From QFOX01 sp033763655 (GTDB lineage Bacteria; Pseudomonadota; Alphaproteobacteria; Rickettsiales; UBA3002): 64,000 bases of DNA. The notes under the pieces were generated by a model. It ran no database searches, was not told the DNA's origin, and saw nothing but the letters and a program-made list of their open reading frames with translations. Positions 8,072 to 17,033 of the stretch are shown here, piece after piece. A program made the position numbers and the translations under genes. Location: contig JANRKD010000008.1 of assembly GCA_033763655.1 (NCBI GenBank), forward strand, positions 1-64,000, read 5' to 3'. Within the stretch, counting starts at the first letter, position 1. Each line of letters starts with the position of its first letter.

Positions 8072-11000
8072 ATGTATCGTACCCGCCGCTTACTTTCAAG
8101 CACCTGCCTCACGGCGACGTTGCTCTGCGCGCTGCCCCTTTCGGTGTGGGCCAACCCCATCGACGGGGTGGTGCGCGCCGGGCAGGCGACGGTGAGCGCG
8201 TCGGGAAGCACGCTCGACATCCACCAGCAAAGCCAGAAGGTCGTTATCGACTGGCGCGGCTTTGATATTGCGCCCGGCGAGCACACCGCCTTCCACCAGC
8301 CCGACAGCCGCGCCATTGCCTTAAACCGCGTCATCAGCACCAGCGCCAGCCGCATCGACGGCGCGCTGACCGCCAACGGCAACGTCATCATCGTTAACCA
8401 GAACGGCATCCTGTTCGGACGGGGTGCCGCGGTCGATGTGAACAGTCTGGTGGCCTCGACCGCCGATACCGACACTGCCCGCTTCATGAACGAAGCAACG
8501 CTGACGCTTGACCGCGCAGGCAATCCCACGGCGGTCATCGCCAACGAGGGCCGGATTACGGCGAAAGAAGCCGGGCTGGTTGGGCTGGTCGCGCCCAACG
8601 TCATCAATGCAGGCACGATTACGGCGAAACTGGGCCGGGTTCACCTCGCCTCGGGCGATACGGCGGCGGTCGATATGTATGGCGACGGGCTGATGCGCAT
8701 TGCCGTCAGCGATGCCGTCACGTCGCAGATCGTGTCCAACACCGGTAGCATCGCGGCGGATGGCGGCAGCATCGCGCTCACCGCCAGCGCAGGCAGCCAT
8801 ATCGTCAACAGCCTGATTGCGCAGAGCGGCGCGCTTGATGCCCGCTCCGTCGGCGTAAAGAACGGTACGATTACCATCGCCGCCGAAGGCAGCAATGCGG
8901 TAGCAGGCAACCGCGCCGGGGCGAAGGGCGTCAAGCAGGGATCAAGCCATGTGCTGGTGACGGGAACGCTTGATGCCAGTGGGCGCAAGGCAGGCGAACG
9001 GGGTGGCACGGTCGCCATCACCGGCGACACCATCGCCCTGCTTAATGGCACGTTCATCGACGCCTCAGGCCATACGGGAAGCGCCGACACTACGGCAGGC
9101 AAGGCTCTCTCCGCCCGCCGTGACGGTGCAGCAGGCGGCGATATCCGCATCGGCGGCGACTATCTCGGCCAGGGCGATACCGCGACGGCGAAACACCTGT
9201 TCGTCGACGCGGGCGTGCTGGTACTCAACGATGCGCTTAACAGCGGCGATGCGGGCCGCAGCATTTTCTGGAGCGACGGCACCACGGACTTTTACGGCAA
9301 TGTCTATGCCCGCGCGCTGGGTGGAAAACCGTTCGATGCCCTGAGCTGGAACGCCATCTCCGGCGGCCATGCAGGCGACGGCGGCTTTGTCGAAACCTCG
9401 GGTCACGGGCAGCTTAACGTAGGCGGGTATGTCGATGCCACCGCCAGCAACGGCGCGCGCGGCACCTATTTCCTCGACCCCACGAACATCGCCATTTACG
9501 GCAACGTCACCCCGCAGTTCAATTCCACCGACGGCAGCATCGACCTTGATGGCGCCGCCAACAACCAACTCGTCCTGTGGCTCGACGCCAGCGACGCCGC
9601 AAGCATCAACGCCACGGGCAATCTCGTCAACCAGTGGTCGGATAAATCGGGCACGGGCAACCATGTCACGGCGATAACTACGGCCCGCCCCTCGACCGGC
9701 ACCCGCACCATCAACGGCCTCAACGTTATTGATTTCGACGGCGCCAACACGGTGCTGACTGCGCCCGACGCACCAAGCCTCGATCTCGGCGGCGCCTTCA
9801 GCCTGTTCGTGCTCAACACGCCCGACGATGTCAGCACCTTCCCCGGGCTGGTCGCCAAACGCACCGCCTTTGGCGATAACGAGGCATTCACCCTGTTCTA
9901 CGGCACCGGTGGCCTGTTCGTCGATGTCAATACCAGCAACGACCGCTTCGCCTTCAACGCCACCTTCACCGCCGGGGCGACGGAGTATCAGGGCGTCATC
10001 TTCGATGGATCGCAGGCCGCCGCCAACCGCGTGTCGGTCTTTAACGGCGGCGCCCTCGACCATGTGGCATTCGAAAGCTCCGCCGCCATTCCCGATACCA
10101 ACTCCAACCTCAATATCGGCCTGTTGCCCAACGGCGGCAGCTTCCTCGACGGCGCGATCGGCGAAGTGCTGCTCTACAATACGCCACTTGACACCACCGC
10201 GCGCCAACTGGTCGACCAGTACCAGTCGGCAAAATGGGGAAAAGCCCTGACCCCGCCGGGCAGCGGCGCGACCGAGGCCGCACGGGCCACCGCCTCCATC
10301 CAGAAGGGCGACGGGGCGGACGGCTACTCGGCCTTCACCACCCGTTACCTTGAGCGCCTGAGTCAGTCGGCCAATATCGCGCTACAATCCAGCAACGACA
10401 TCACCCTCGACCTCAAGGGCGATACGCTCGCCTTCGGCACGGCGGGACGCAGCCTGTCGCTGACCGCAGGCAACCAGATTACCACCGCCTCGGCGGGCAG
10501 CATCACCACCAATAGCGGCGCACTGACCTTCAACGCCACCAACGGCATCGTACTCAATCACGCGCTTGGCCTCACCTCGGACGGCGGGGACATCGCCTTT
10601 AACAACGCCCTCACCCTGGGCGCAGCGCAGAGCTGGGATGCGGGCGCAGGCACGCTCGGCTTCGGCAGCACCGTCAACGGCGCGCAGAACCTCACCGCGA
10701 CGGCAGGCACCTTCAGCTTCGCCTCGGCGCTGGGTGGCACCACGCCGCTGGCCGCGCTGTCGCTGACCTCAACCAACGGCCTGACCCTGCCTTCCCTCAC
10801 CGCCGCGAGTGTGTTCGCCCGCACGACGGGCGCCGCCGCCGACCTGACGATTCCAGTGGGCAAAGTCATCACCGCTTCGACCGCAGGCGGCACCCCGCTG
10901 ACGCTGGTGGCGGGGCGCAATTTCATCAATAGCGCAGGCAGCGGCGCGCTGGCACTGACCGGCGGCGGCGGCGCGCGCTGGCTGGCCTATTCCACCAACC

Positions 11001-11905
11001 CCGCCAACGATACGGTGGGTGGCTTAAGCAACGCCTTCCGCCGCTTCACCTGCGCCTTCGGCGGTGCCTGCCCGGCGCTGGGCAGCGGCAACGGCCTGCT
11101 CTACAGCACCACGCCAACCCTGACCGCCACCCCGACCGCCACCAGCGTCACCTACGGCAACACACTCAGCCTCACCGGCTATGCGTTCACACTCTCGGGC
11201 TATCTCGGCGCGGATGCGGGCGATGATGTCACCGCCGGGTCGCTCGATGGCACCACCACCTACCTGCAAGGCGATAACGCGGGCGGCGTCCACGCCATCA
11301 CCTATGGCAGCGGGGTGTTAAGTTCGGCCATGGGCTACGGATTTTCCTACGCCAATAACGCTACAGGCATCACCGTCACGACGCGCCCGCTCAGCATTAC
11401 TCCCGATAGCGGCCAGAGCAAACTCCTCGCCGCCGCCGACCCGGCCTTCACCTACAGCATCAGCAGCGGCACGTTGTTCGGAGCCGACACCCTCACCGGC
11501 GCGCTTGGCCGCACAGCGGGCGAAACCGTCGGCACCTATCCCTTTCTTATCGGAACGCTGGCCAACAGCAACTACGCACTCACGCTGGTGGGCGGGGTGA
11601 CATTTGCCATCACCGGAACAACTTCCCCTGCTGCCGCTGCCGCGCGCACGGTGCCCAACACCGTCACCAGCGTCAGCGCCAACCCCACCCTCAACCTTGC
11701 CGGTGACGACGCCGCCCCCGCCGGGGCGACCGAAAGTTTCTCGAACCGTCAGGCAATGACCGCCACCCCGGAGAACCAGCGCCCGAGGATGCGCACCGGC
11801 AGCGCCGGAACCGAGGAAACCAGCGCCCGGGCCACCCCGGCAGCGGGCATCCTGAGCATTGACCGTGAGCTGGCACAGCGCCTTCAGATTAGCCCGCTTT
11901 TTTAG
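8072..11905 (+). CDS. Filamentous-haemagglutinin-like exoprotein (TpsA) with LamG-like and MBG domains
   Basis: A large secreted or surface protein of 1277 residues. After a signal peptide (LTATLLCALPLSVWA) comes the TPS secretion domain (about residues 28-270), with the hallmark NVIIVNQNGILFGRGAAVDV and the family's NPIDG start. Residues about 505-715 form a concanavalin/LamG-like unit (LVLWLDASDAASINATGN to GAIGEVLLYNT). Residues about 750-1000 are serine/threonine/glycine-rich beta-helical sequence. Residues about 1015-1190 carry two MBG/YDG-like repeats (SVTYGNTLSL; TPDSGQSKLLAAADPAF). The C-terminus ends in an amphipathic segment, with no toxin domain seen. It is likely an adhesin or sugar-binding matrix protein; the ligand is unknown. 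Confidence 0.88.
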   Translation: MYRTRRLLSSTCLTATLLCALPLSVWANPIDGVVRAGQATVSASGSTLDIHQQSQKVVIDWRGFDIAPGEHTAFHQPDSRAIALNRVISTSASRIDGALTANGNVIIVNQNGILFGRGAAVDVNSLVASTADTDTARFMNEATLTLDRAGNPTAVIANEGRITAKEAGLVGLVAPNVINAGTITAKLGRVHLASGDTAAVDMYGDGLMRIAVSDAVTSQIVSNTGSIAADGGSIALTASAGSHIVNSLIAQSGALDARSVGVKNGTITIAAEGSNAVAGNRAGAKGVKQGSSHVLVTGTLDASGRKAGERGGTVAITGDTIALLNGTFIDASGHTGSADTTAGKALSARRDGAAGGDIRIGGDYLGQGDTATAKHLFVDAGVLVLNDALNSGDAGRSIFWSDGTTDFYGNVYARALGGKPFDALSWNAISGGHAGDGGFVETSGHGQLNVGGYVDATASNGARGTYFLDPTNIAIYGNVTPQFNSTDGSIDLDGAANNQLVLWLDASDAASINATGNLVNQWSDKSGTGNHVTAITTARPSTGTRTINGLNVIDFDGANTVLTAPDAPSLDLGGAFSLFVLNTPDDVSTFPGLVAKRTAFGDNEAFTLFYGTGGLFVDVNTSNDRFAFNATFTAGATEYQGVIFDGSQAAANRVSVFNGGALDHVAFESSAAIPDTNSNLNIGLLPNGGSFLDGAIGEVLLYNTPLDTTARQLVDQYQSAKWGKALTPPGSGATEAARATASIQKGDGADGYSAFTTRYLERLSQSANIALQSSNDITLDLKGDTLAFGTAGRSLSLTAGNQITTASAGSITTNSGALTFNATNGIVLNHALGLTSDGGDIAFNNALTLGAAQSWDAGAGTLGFGSTVNGAQNLTATAGTFSFASALGGTTPLAALSLTSTNGLTLPSLTAASVFARTTGAAADLTIPVGKVITASTAGGTPLTLVAGRNFINSAGSGALALTGGGGARWLAYSTNPANDTVGGLSNAFRRFTCAFGGACPALGSGNGLLYSTTPTLTATPTATSVTYGNTLSLTGYAFTLSGYLGADAGDDVTAGSLDGTTTYLQGDNAGGVHAITYGSGVLSSAMGYGFSYANNATGITVTTRPLSITPDSGQSKLLAAADPAFTYSISSGTLFGADTLTGALGRTAGETVGTYPFLIGTLANSNYALTLVGGVTFAITGTTSPAAAAARTVPNTVTSVSANPTLNLAGDDAAPAGATESFSNRQAMTATPENQRPRMRTGSAGTEETSARATPAAGILSIDRELAQRLQISPLF

Positions 11906-12106
11906 GCAGGCGTACCCATAACGGCGCAAACGTGGCAAATATCCGGGACGGCGCGCCGGTTATCGGCAAAATTCATTGACGAATACGCATGTCTGTGGTC
12001 ACTGTGCATGCGCTACACTGTAGCGGCGAAAGATGCAAAACGCATTTGCTTTGGCAACGAATGAATATACACTACGAATCTTCAACCCTTAAGGGAGCAG
12101 CCTGCC

Positions 12107-12916
12107 ATGAAACATACGCGCAAAAACGCCGGTTTTACACTCGTCGAACTGGCGATTGTTCTGGTCATCATCGGCCTGATTATCGGCGGAGTGCTCACCG
12201 GTCAGGACTTGATCAAGGCCGCCACCATCCGCTCGACGGTGGGGGACATCGAGAAGTTCAACGCGGCCGCCACCACCTTCCAGGGTAAATATAACGGCCT
12301 GCCGGGCGATTTGGCCGCCTCACGCGCGGTCGAGTTTAACCTTGCCGCGGGCGCGGATGCCAACTCCGCCGGCACCGCTGGCCTGCGCGACGGTAACAGT
12401 GTGATCGAAGGCGGCGCGGCGGCAGCCACCAATCTCGCGGGGGAAACCGCGCTGCTATGGAAAGATCTCGGCGCAACGGGCCTGATTGCGGGCACCTACT
12501 CGGCGATTGGCACCGCCGTCGGGCCGGCGGCAGCCGTCACCGCCGCCAACGTGCGCACCTATCTGCCGGGCACCCGCCTGCGCGATAGTGCTTCGTATTA
12601 TGTCTACTCGCTTGCCGGGCGTAACTACTTCTACCTTGGCACCGTTGCCGCCGCCATCACCACCGGGGCGGTGACCCCGACGGCAGGCGTCACCGCGCTC
12701 GAAGCCAAAAGCATCGACGAGAAAATCGATGATGGCGCCCCAACCTCGGGCGTGGTCATCAGCATGACCGACCTTACCACGGCGAATGCGGGTGCCGCCG
12801 CCGCCACCACCGAGTGCAACACCAACGCCACCCCTTCGGTCTACAACGTTTCGTCGGCCGCAACCGGGGCCGCCAGCAACGTGGTCTGCCAATTGCGGAT
12901 TCGCACCTCGTTCTAG
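12107..12916 (+). CDS. Type IV prepilin-like protein, first of a tandem pair
   Basis: A 269-residue prepilin-like protein. It has a short basic leader, then the prepilin peptidase site AGFTLVELAIVLVIIGLI, with cleavage expected between Gly and Phe. The hydrophobic N-terminal helix is followed by a Gly/Ala/Thr-rich globular part. Two cysteines near the end (TTECNTN and VVCQLRIRTSF) could form the C-terminal disulfide seen in pilins. AAGGGAG precedes the ATG. It is paralogous to the protein at 13057-13863, sharing GKYxGLPGDL, LWKDLGATGLIAGTY and the C-terminal TNATPSxYNVSSAATGA. No pilus assembly genes are in view, so a pseudopilin of a secretion system is equally possible. Confidence 0.85.
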   Translation: MKHTRKNAGFTLVELAIVLVIIGLIIGGVLTGQDLIKAATIRSTVGDIEKFNAAATTFQGKYNGLPGDLAASRAVEFNLAAGADANSAGTAGLRDGNSVIEGGAAAATNLAGETALLWKDLGATGLIAGTYSAIGTAVGPAAAVTAANVRTYLPGTRLRDSASYYVYSLAGRNYFYLGTVAAAITTGAVTPTAGVTALEAKSIDEKIDDGAPTSGVVISMTDLTTANAGAAAATTECNTNATPSVYNVSSAATGAASNVVCQLRIRTSF

Positions 12917-12944
12917 AGGCGCATCGGCACACCATCCCATATTG

Positions 12945-12975
12945 GGCCGTAGGGGCAACCCTGCGGCCTTTTGTG
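12945..12975 (+). terminator. Terminator between the two prepilin-like genes
   Basis: GGCCGTAGGG-GCAA-CCCTGCGGCC, a 10-bp stem with one G-T pair and a tetraloop, followed by TTTTGTGTTT. It would separate the two paralogues into distinct transcripts. Confidence 0.75.
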
Positions 12976-13056
12976 TTTCGGGCGATATTCTCGTTGTCGG
13001 CACCGCCAAATGGTGCAACATTTGGCGGGTTCAATCTCCCAAAGGGGCCTAGCGTC

Positions 13057-13863
13057 ATGAAACCTGCTGCCAAGCACTCCGGATTCACCCTCGTTGAACT
13101 CGCAATTGTGCTCGTCCTCATCGGCCTGATTGTTGGCGCGGTTCTGGTCGGGCAGGACCTGGTCAAGGCTGCCACCATCCGCTCTTCCGTCGGTGAGTTC
13201 GAGAAATACAATGCCGCCGCCACCACTTTTCGCGGCAAATATGGCGGGCTACCCGGCGACCTCAGCCAACCCAAAGCAGTAGAATTCAACCTCTCAGCCG
13301 CTGCCGATGCCAACGCCACCGGCGCGGTGGGTCTACGCGACGGCAACGGGCTGATTGAAGGCGGGGCTGCAGGCGCGAGTAACTTAATCGGCGAAATCGC
13401 CCTGTTCTGGAAGGATCTCGGCGCGACGGGGTTGATTGCTGGCACCTACCCCGCCGCAGGCACCACGCTTGCCACCGGCGCGAATGTCACCGCCGCAACG
13501 GTGAGTGGTTACCTGCCACGCAGCAGGCTACGCGAAACCATTGCACATTTTGTGTATTCGGCACAGGGGCGGCATTACTTCTACCTCGCCGCCATCACCA
13601 CCGATGGGGCCGCCGCCGTCACCCCGGCCAACGCCGTGACAGCGTTTGAGGCCAAAACCATCGACGAAAAAATGGACGACGGCCTGCCAACCTCCGGGGT
13701 GGTCGTCAGCATGACCGACCTTGTCACCACCAACCCGGGTGCCGCTGCCGCGTCCACAGTCTGCAACACCAACGCCACGCCCTCGCTCTATAATGTTTCC
13801 TCGGCGGCAACCGGCGCAGCGGAGACGCAGGTCTGCCAGTTGCGGCTGAATACGGCGTTTTAG
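13057..13863 (+). CDS. Type IV prepilin-like protein, second of a tandem pair
   Basis: A 268-residue paralogue of the protein at 12107-12916. The leader is MKPAAKHSG, then FTLVELAIVLVLIGLIVGAVL with the conserved Glu at position +5 of the mature protein. Shared blocks with the first copy cover nearly the whole length, and both carry paired C-terminal cysteines (STVCNTN, TQVCQLRLNTAF). The start at 13057 gives a normal prepilin leader; an open frame upstream has no pilin character. The spacing of the two genes and the terminator between them suggest duplication followed by separate control. Confidence 0.85.
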   Translation: MKPAAKHSGFTLVELAIVLVLIGLIVGAVLVGQDLVKAATIRSSVGEFEKYNAAATTFRGKYGGLPGDLSQPKAVEFNLSAAADANATGAVGLRDGNGLIEGGAAGASNLIGEIALFWKDLGATGLIAGTYPAAGTTLATGANVTAATVSGYLPRSRLRETIAHFVYSAQGRHYFYLAAITTDGAAAVTPANAVTAFEAKTIDEKMDDGLPTSGVVVSMTDLVTTNPGAAAASTVCNTNATPSLYNVSSAATGAAETQVCQLRLNTAF

Positions 13864-13911
13864 GCGCGGTTCTTTGCTTGATTTTCGTGCGGATGCGCGC
13901 ATGCTTACGGC

Positions 13912-14253
13912 ATGGATACCGGCATCACCCTCCTCTACTGCCCCTTCCCGACGCGCGCGGCGGCGCGGGCGGCCAGCCATGTGCTGCTTGAGAAAAAGCG
14001 CGCGGTCTGCTGCCATATCCTGCCGGCTGGCGCGTCGCATTATATCTGGGAAGGCGCGGAAACCGTGGCGGAGGAACATATCCTGCTGGTCAAAACCCTG
14101 CCCGCCATGGCGGATGCCGCCGCCGCACAACTGGCGCAGCACCACCCTTATTCCTGCCCGGCGATCCTGCGTTTTACCGCCACCGCCAACCCTGCCTTTG
14201 CCGCCTGGGCCGCAACGATAATCAATGAATTTTCCTCACCCCCTATAGGGTGA
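13912..14253 (+). CDS. cutA: Divalent-cation tolerance protein CutA
   Basis: A small trimeric cytoplasmic protein of 113 residues, normal for CutA1. It shows the family pattern of a first strand (ITLLYCPFPT), AARAASHVLLEKKRAVCCHILP, a SHYIWEGA segment and VKTLP, ending with a Pro-rich strand near the C-terminus. CutA is linked to copper and other divalent-metal tolerance but its exact role is unsettled. It stands between the prepilin genes and tRNA-Gln. Confidence 0.87.
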   Translation: MDTGITLLYCPFPTRAAARAASHVLLEKKRAVCCHILPAGASHYIWEGAETVAEEHILLVKTLPAMADAAAAQLAQHHPYSCPAILRFTATANPAFAAWAATIINEFSSPPIG

Positions 14254-14301
14254 TTGACCTTGCCGCTGCGCTTTGCTATCAAGCACCGCACTTTACGGTG
14301 T

Positions 14302-14375
14302 TGGGGCGTCGCCAAGTGGTAAGGCTCCGGTTTTTGGTACCGGCATCCCAGGTTCGAATCCTGGCGCCCCAGCCA
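14302..14375 (+). tRNA. tRNA-Gln (anticodon TTG), CCA encoded
   Basis: The acceptor stem TGGGGCG pairs with CGCCCCA. The anticodon stem CCGGT/ACCGG encloses loop TTTTGGT with TTG at the anticodon, and the T-arm is CCAGG-TTCGAAT-CCTGG. The terminal CCA is encoded (14373-14375). It starts with an unpaired-looking T at position 1, as tRNA-Gln usually does. Confidence 0.96.
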
Positions 14376-14394
14376 GCCTCTCATCCGAGAGGCT
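14375..14394 (+). terminator. Hairpin directly after tRNA-Gln
   Basis: AGCCTCTC-ATCC-GAGAGGCT, an 8-bp perfect stem abutting the tRNA end. There is no T-run, so it may serve in tRNA 3' processing or weak termination. Confidence 0.5.
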
Positions 14395-14460
14395 CCGATA
14401 GAGTCCTGCAGCACCAAGTGCAGGAGCGGCGCGCAGGTGGCGACGGGGTCGCGGCGCTCT

Positions 14461-14934
14461 TTACTTTATATGCAGCACGCAAATCAGGGTGAACAGCCGC
14501 CGCGCGGTCGAAAAATCCATGGCGAGGCGATCGGCAAGTTGCGCCTGCAGCATCTCCGAGCCTTCGTTATGCACCCCACGCCGCGCCATATCGAGCGTCT
14601 GCAGGCGGTCGGACGCCGAGTGCTTGATGGCATCGTAATACTGCTCACACATCAGGAAATAATCCTTGATAATCCCGCGAAAGCCAATCAGCGGCAGAGC
14701 GAGATCGTAGGTGGCGGCGGCACTGTCGGTGAAACGCAGGGTCAGCCGGTTGTCGCGCACGCGGATAAATAAATCATACGGCGGTGCCAGCCCCGGCGCC
14801 TCAAGCAGGGTCACCTGATTGTTATGCGTCATATCGACCAGCGCCACGCGCCGCTCGTGCTCGACCTCGGGCGAACGGCGCAGGATGCTCGCTTCATCGA
14901 GCGTGACACTGCGAATGCTCGGTGCGGTGCTCAT
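14461..14934 (-). CDS. UPF0262 family protein
   Basis: A 157-residue member of UPF0262, a family confined to alphaproteobacteria and usually found next to hisD, as here. Family-typical segments are IRSVTLDEASI, EHERRVALVDM, GPYDLFI-like PPYDLFIRVRDNRL and LIGFRGIIKDYFLMCEQYYDAI. Its start overlaps the hisD stop by 4 bp (ATGA), indicating translational coupling. No biochemical function is established. Confidence 0.9.
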   Translation of the reverse strand: MSTAPSIRSVTLDEASILRRSPEVEHERRVALVDMTHNNQVTLLEAPGLAPPYDLFIRVRDNRLTLRFTDSAAATYDLALPLIGFRGIIKDYFLMCEQYYDAIKHSASDRLQTLDMARRGVHNEGSEMLQAQLADRLAMDFSTARRLFTLICVLHIK

Positions 14935-16205
14935 GTGCGCAGACGCAGGCTGAGCGCGTGGGCAGCCAGCCCCTCGGCATCCGCCAGCGTCGCCGCTTCC
15001 GCCAGCAGCGTTGAGTTTTGCGGACTGCCAATCAGGCTGGTACGGTTCATGAAATCGAACACCGACAGGCCGCTCGAAAAGCGTGCGGCACGGCTAGTGG
15101 GCAGCACATGGCTCGGGCCGGCGATATAATCGCCAAACGCCTCGGGCGTGTAGCGGCCAAGGAAAATCGCCCCCGCATGGCGCACATGGGCAGCGAATGC
15201 ATCGGCATCGTCGATGGCGAGCATGAGGTGCTCGGGGGCGATGGTGGCGATAATCGGCAGAGCCTCCGCCAGCCCCTCCACGACGATGATGCCGCCATGC
15301 TGCTGCCAGCTACGGCGCGCAATCGCCGCCTTAGGCAGCACGTTCAGCAAGGCCTCGACCTCGGCAGCGACCGCGCCCGCAAACCCCGCATCCGTGGTGA
15401 TGAGGATGGCCTGCGCCAGCTCGTCATGTTCGGCCTGACTCAGCAAATCGGCGGCGATCCATGGCGGCGGGTTTTTCGCATCCGCCACGACGAGGATTTC
15501 CGACGGCCCGGCGATGGTATCAATCCCGACGGTGCCATAAACCTGCCGCTTGGCCTCGGCCACATAGGCGTTGCCGGGGCCGACGATTTTAACCACCGGC
15601 GCGATGGATGCCGTGCCATACGCCAGCGCCGCCACCGCCTGCGCCCCGCCGACAGCATAGATTTCATGCACGCCCGCCAGCCGCGCCGCGACAAGGATGG
15701 CGGGGTTCACGATGCCTTCAGGGGTGGGCACCACCATCACGATGCGTTCGACCCCGGCAACCACGGCGGGAATAGCATTCATCAGCACGGAGCTGGGGTA
15801 GCTCGCCTTGCCGCCGGGCACATAAATCCCGACCGATTCGAGCGGCGCATACTGCCAGCCGAGGGTGACACCTGCGGCATCGACATAGCGGTGATCGGCA
15901 GGTTTCTGCACTTCGTGGTAGGCACGGATGCGGTGGGCGGCCACTTCCAGCGCCGAGCGCACCTCGGCCGCGCAGGCCTGTTCGGCGGCGTCCATCTGCG
16001 CCCCGGTGATGCGCAGCTCGCGGGTTTCCAGCCGGTCGAATTCTTTTGTGTACGCGAGGAGCGCCGCATCGCCGCGCGCGCGCACCTGCGCCAGAATCTC
16101 TTTCACGATGCGCGCCACATCCTCCGCGCCGCCATGGCGTGTCGCGAGCAGCGCCTTTAATGCGGCGTCAAAATTGGGCTGACCGGCGGTGAGGCGCGTG
16201 CTCAT
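14931..16205 (-). CDS. hisD: Histidinol dehydrogenase HisD
   Basis: Catalyses the last two oxidations of histidine synthesis, histidinol to histidine, using NAD and zinc. It is 424 residues, close to the family norm. Visible blocks are VPGGKASYPSSVLMNAIPA, VGPGNAYVAEAKRQVYG, IAGPSEILVVAD and the C-terminal GPSHVLPTSRAARFSSGLSV. It is the middle gene of hisG-hisD-UPF0262, with 4-bp overlaps on both sides. Confidence 0.96.
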   Translation of the reverse strand: MSTRLTAGQPNFDAALKALLATRHGGAEDVARIVKEILAQVRARGDAALLAYTKEFDRLETRELRITGAQMDAAEQACAAEVRSALEVAAHRIRAYHEVQKPADHRYVDAAGVTLGWQYAPLESVGIYVPGGKASYPSSVLMNAIPAVVAGVERIVMVVPTPEGIVNPAILVAARLAGVHEIYAVGGAQAVAALAYGTASIAPVVKIVGPGNAYVAEAKRQVYGTVGIDTIAGPSEILVVADAKNPPPWIAADLLSQAEHDELAQAILITTDAGFAGAVAAEVEALLNVLPKAAIARRSWQQHGGIIVVEGLAEALPIIATIAPEHLMLAIDDADAFAAHVRHAGAIFLGRYTPEAFGDYIAGPSHVLPTSRAARFSSGLSVFDFMNRTSLIGSPQNSTLLAEAATLADAEGLAAHALSLRLRT

Positions 16206-16864
16206 GCGAGGGCCTCCCGGAATGCATCCAGTATCGGCCCGATTTCACCGATACGGGTTTTATACGCGGCGCGGTTGACAATCAGCCGCGAGGAAATATC
16301 CATGATTTTTTCGACCTCGACCAGGCCGTTGGCGGTCAGGGTCGCGCCGCTTGATACTAAATCCACAATCCGCTCTGAAAGCCCGATGGCGGGCGCCAGC
16401 TCCATCGCCCCGTTCAGGTGGATGCACTCAGCCTGCACCCCGCGCGCGGCGAAATAGCGGCCGGTGAGGTTCGGGTACTTGGTGGCGATGCGCACATGGC
16501 TCCAGCGCGTCGGGTCGTCCCCGGCGGCGACACTCGCCGGCTCGGCGACACTCAGGCGGCATCGGCCGATGCCAAGGTCGAGCGGCGCGTAAAGGTCGGG
16601 GTAGTTGAACTCCCCGATAACATCGCTGCCCGCCACCCCCATCTGCGCCGCCCCATAGGCGACAAAGGTCGCGACATCGAACGCGCGCACGCGGATGATG
16701 GAAAGCCCGGCGATATTGGTGGCGAACTTCAACGCGCGGCTTTTCTCGTTGAAGAAGTCGGCCTCCGGCGCGATGCCGATTTTTTCGAGCAGCGGCGCCA
16801 GCTCGTCGAAAATGCGGCCTTTCGGCAAGGCGAGGATAAGCGGAGATGTGAGGGTCAGGGTCAT
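16202..16864 (-). CDS. hisG: ATP phosphoribosyltransferase HisG, short form
   Basis: Performs the first step of histidine synthesis, condensing ATP with PRPP. From the ATG at 16864 it is 220 residues, the short form that lacks the C-terminal regulatory domain and normally needs HisZ. It begins ILALPKGRIFDE and contains GVAGSDVIGE and IVDLVSSGATLTANGLVEVE. The frame stays open upstream, but residues before MTLTLTSP do not look like HisG. hisZ is not in the window. The stop overlaps hisD. Confidence 0.9.
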   Translation of the reverse strand: MTLTLTSPLILALPKGRIFDELAPLLEKIGIAPEADFFNEKSRALKFATNIAGLSIIRVRAFDVATFVAYGAAQMGVAGSDVIGEFNYPDLYAPLDLGIGRCRLSVAEPASVAAGDDPTRWSHVRIATKYPNLTGRYFAARGVQAECIHLNGAMELAPAIGLSERIVDLVSSGATLTANGLVEVEKIMDISSRLIVNRAAYKTRIGEIGPILDAFREALA

Positions 16865-17033
16865 AGGCCGGGCAGCATAACCCAACTGTTTCAGGGTTTC
16901 CAGTGCTTCGTGCACTGCAGCATATACCGCAGCCGCGCGCGGCATCAGCGTGATGGGCGTGCGGCCATCTTCTCCGCCATGTCGCCGATGTCCGTCAGGG
17001 GTGCGCGCCGGGCAACCCCAACAAAATCGCGCC

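Noticed and set aside
11986..12011. Possible hairpin (CGCATG ... CATGCG) before the first prepilin gene
   Set aside because: Short arms, long loop and no T-run; too weak to call a terminator or regulator.
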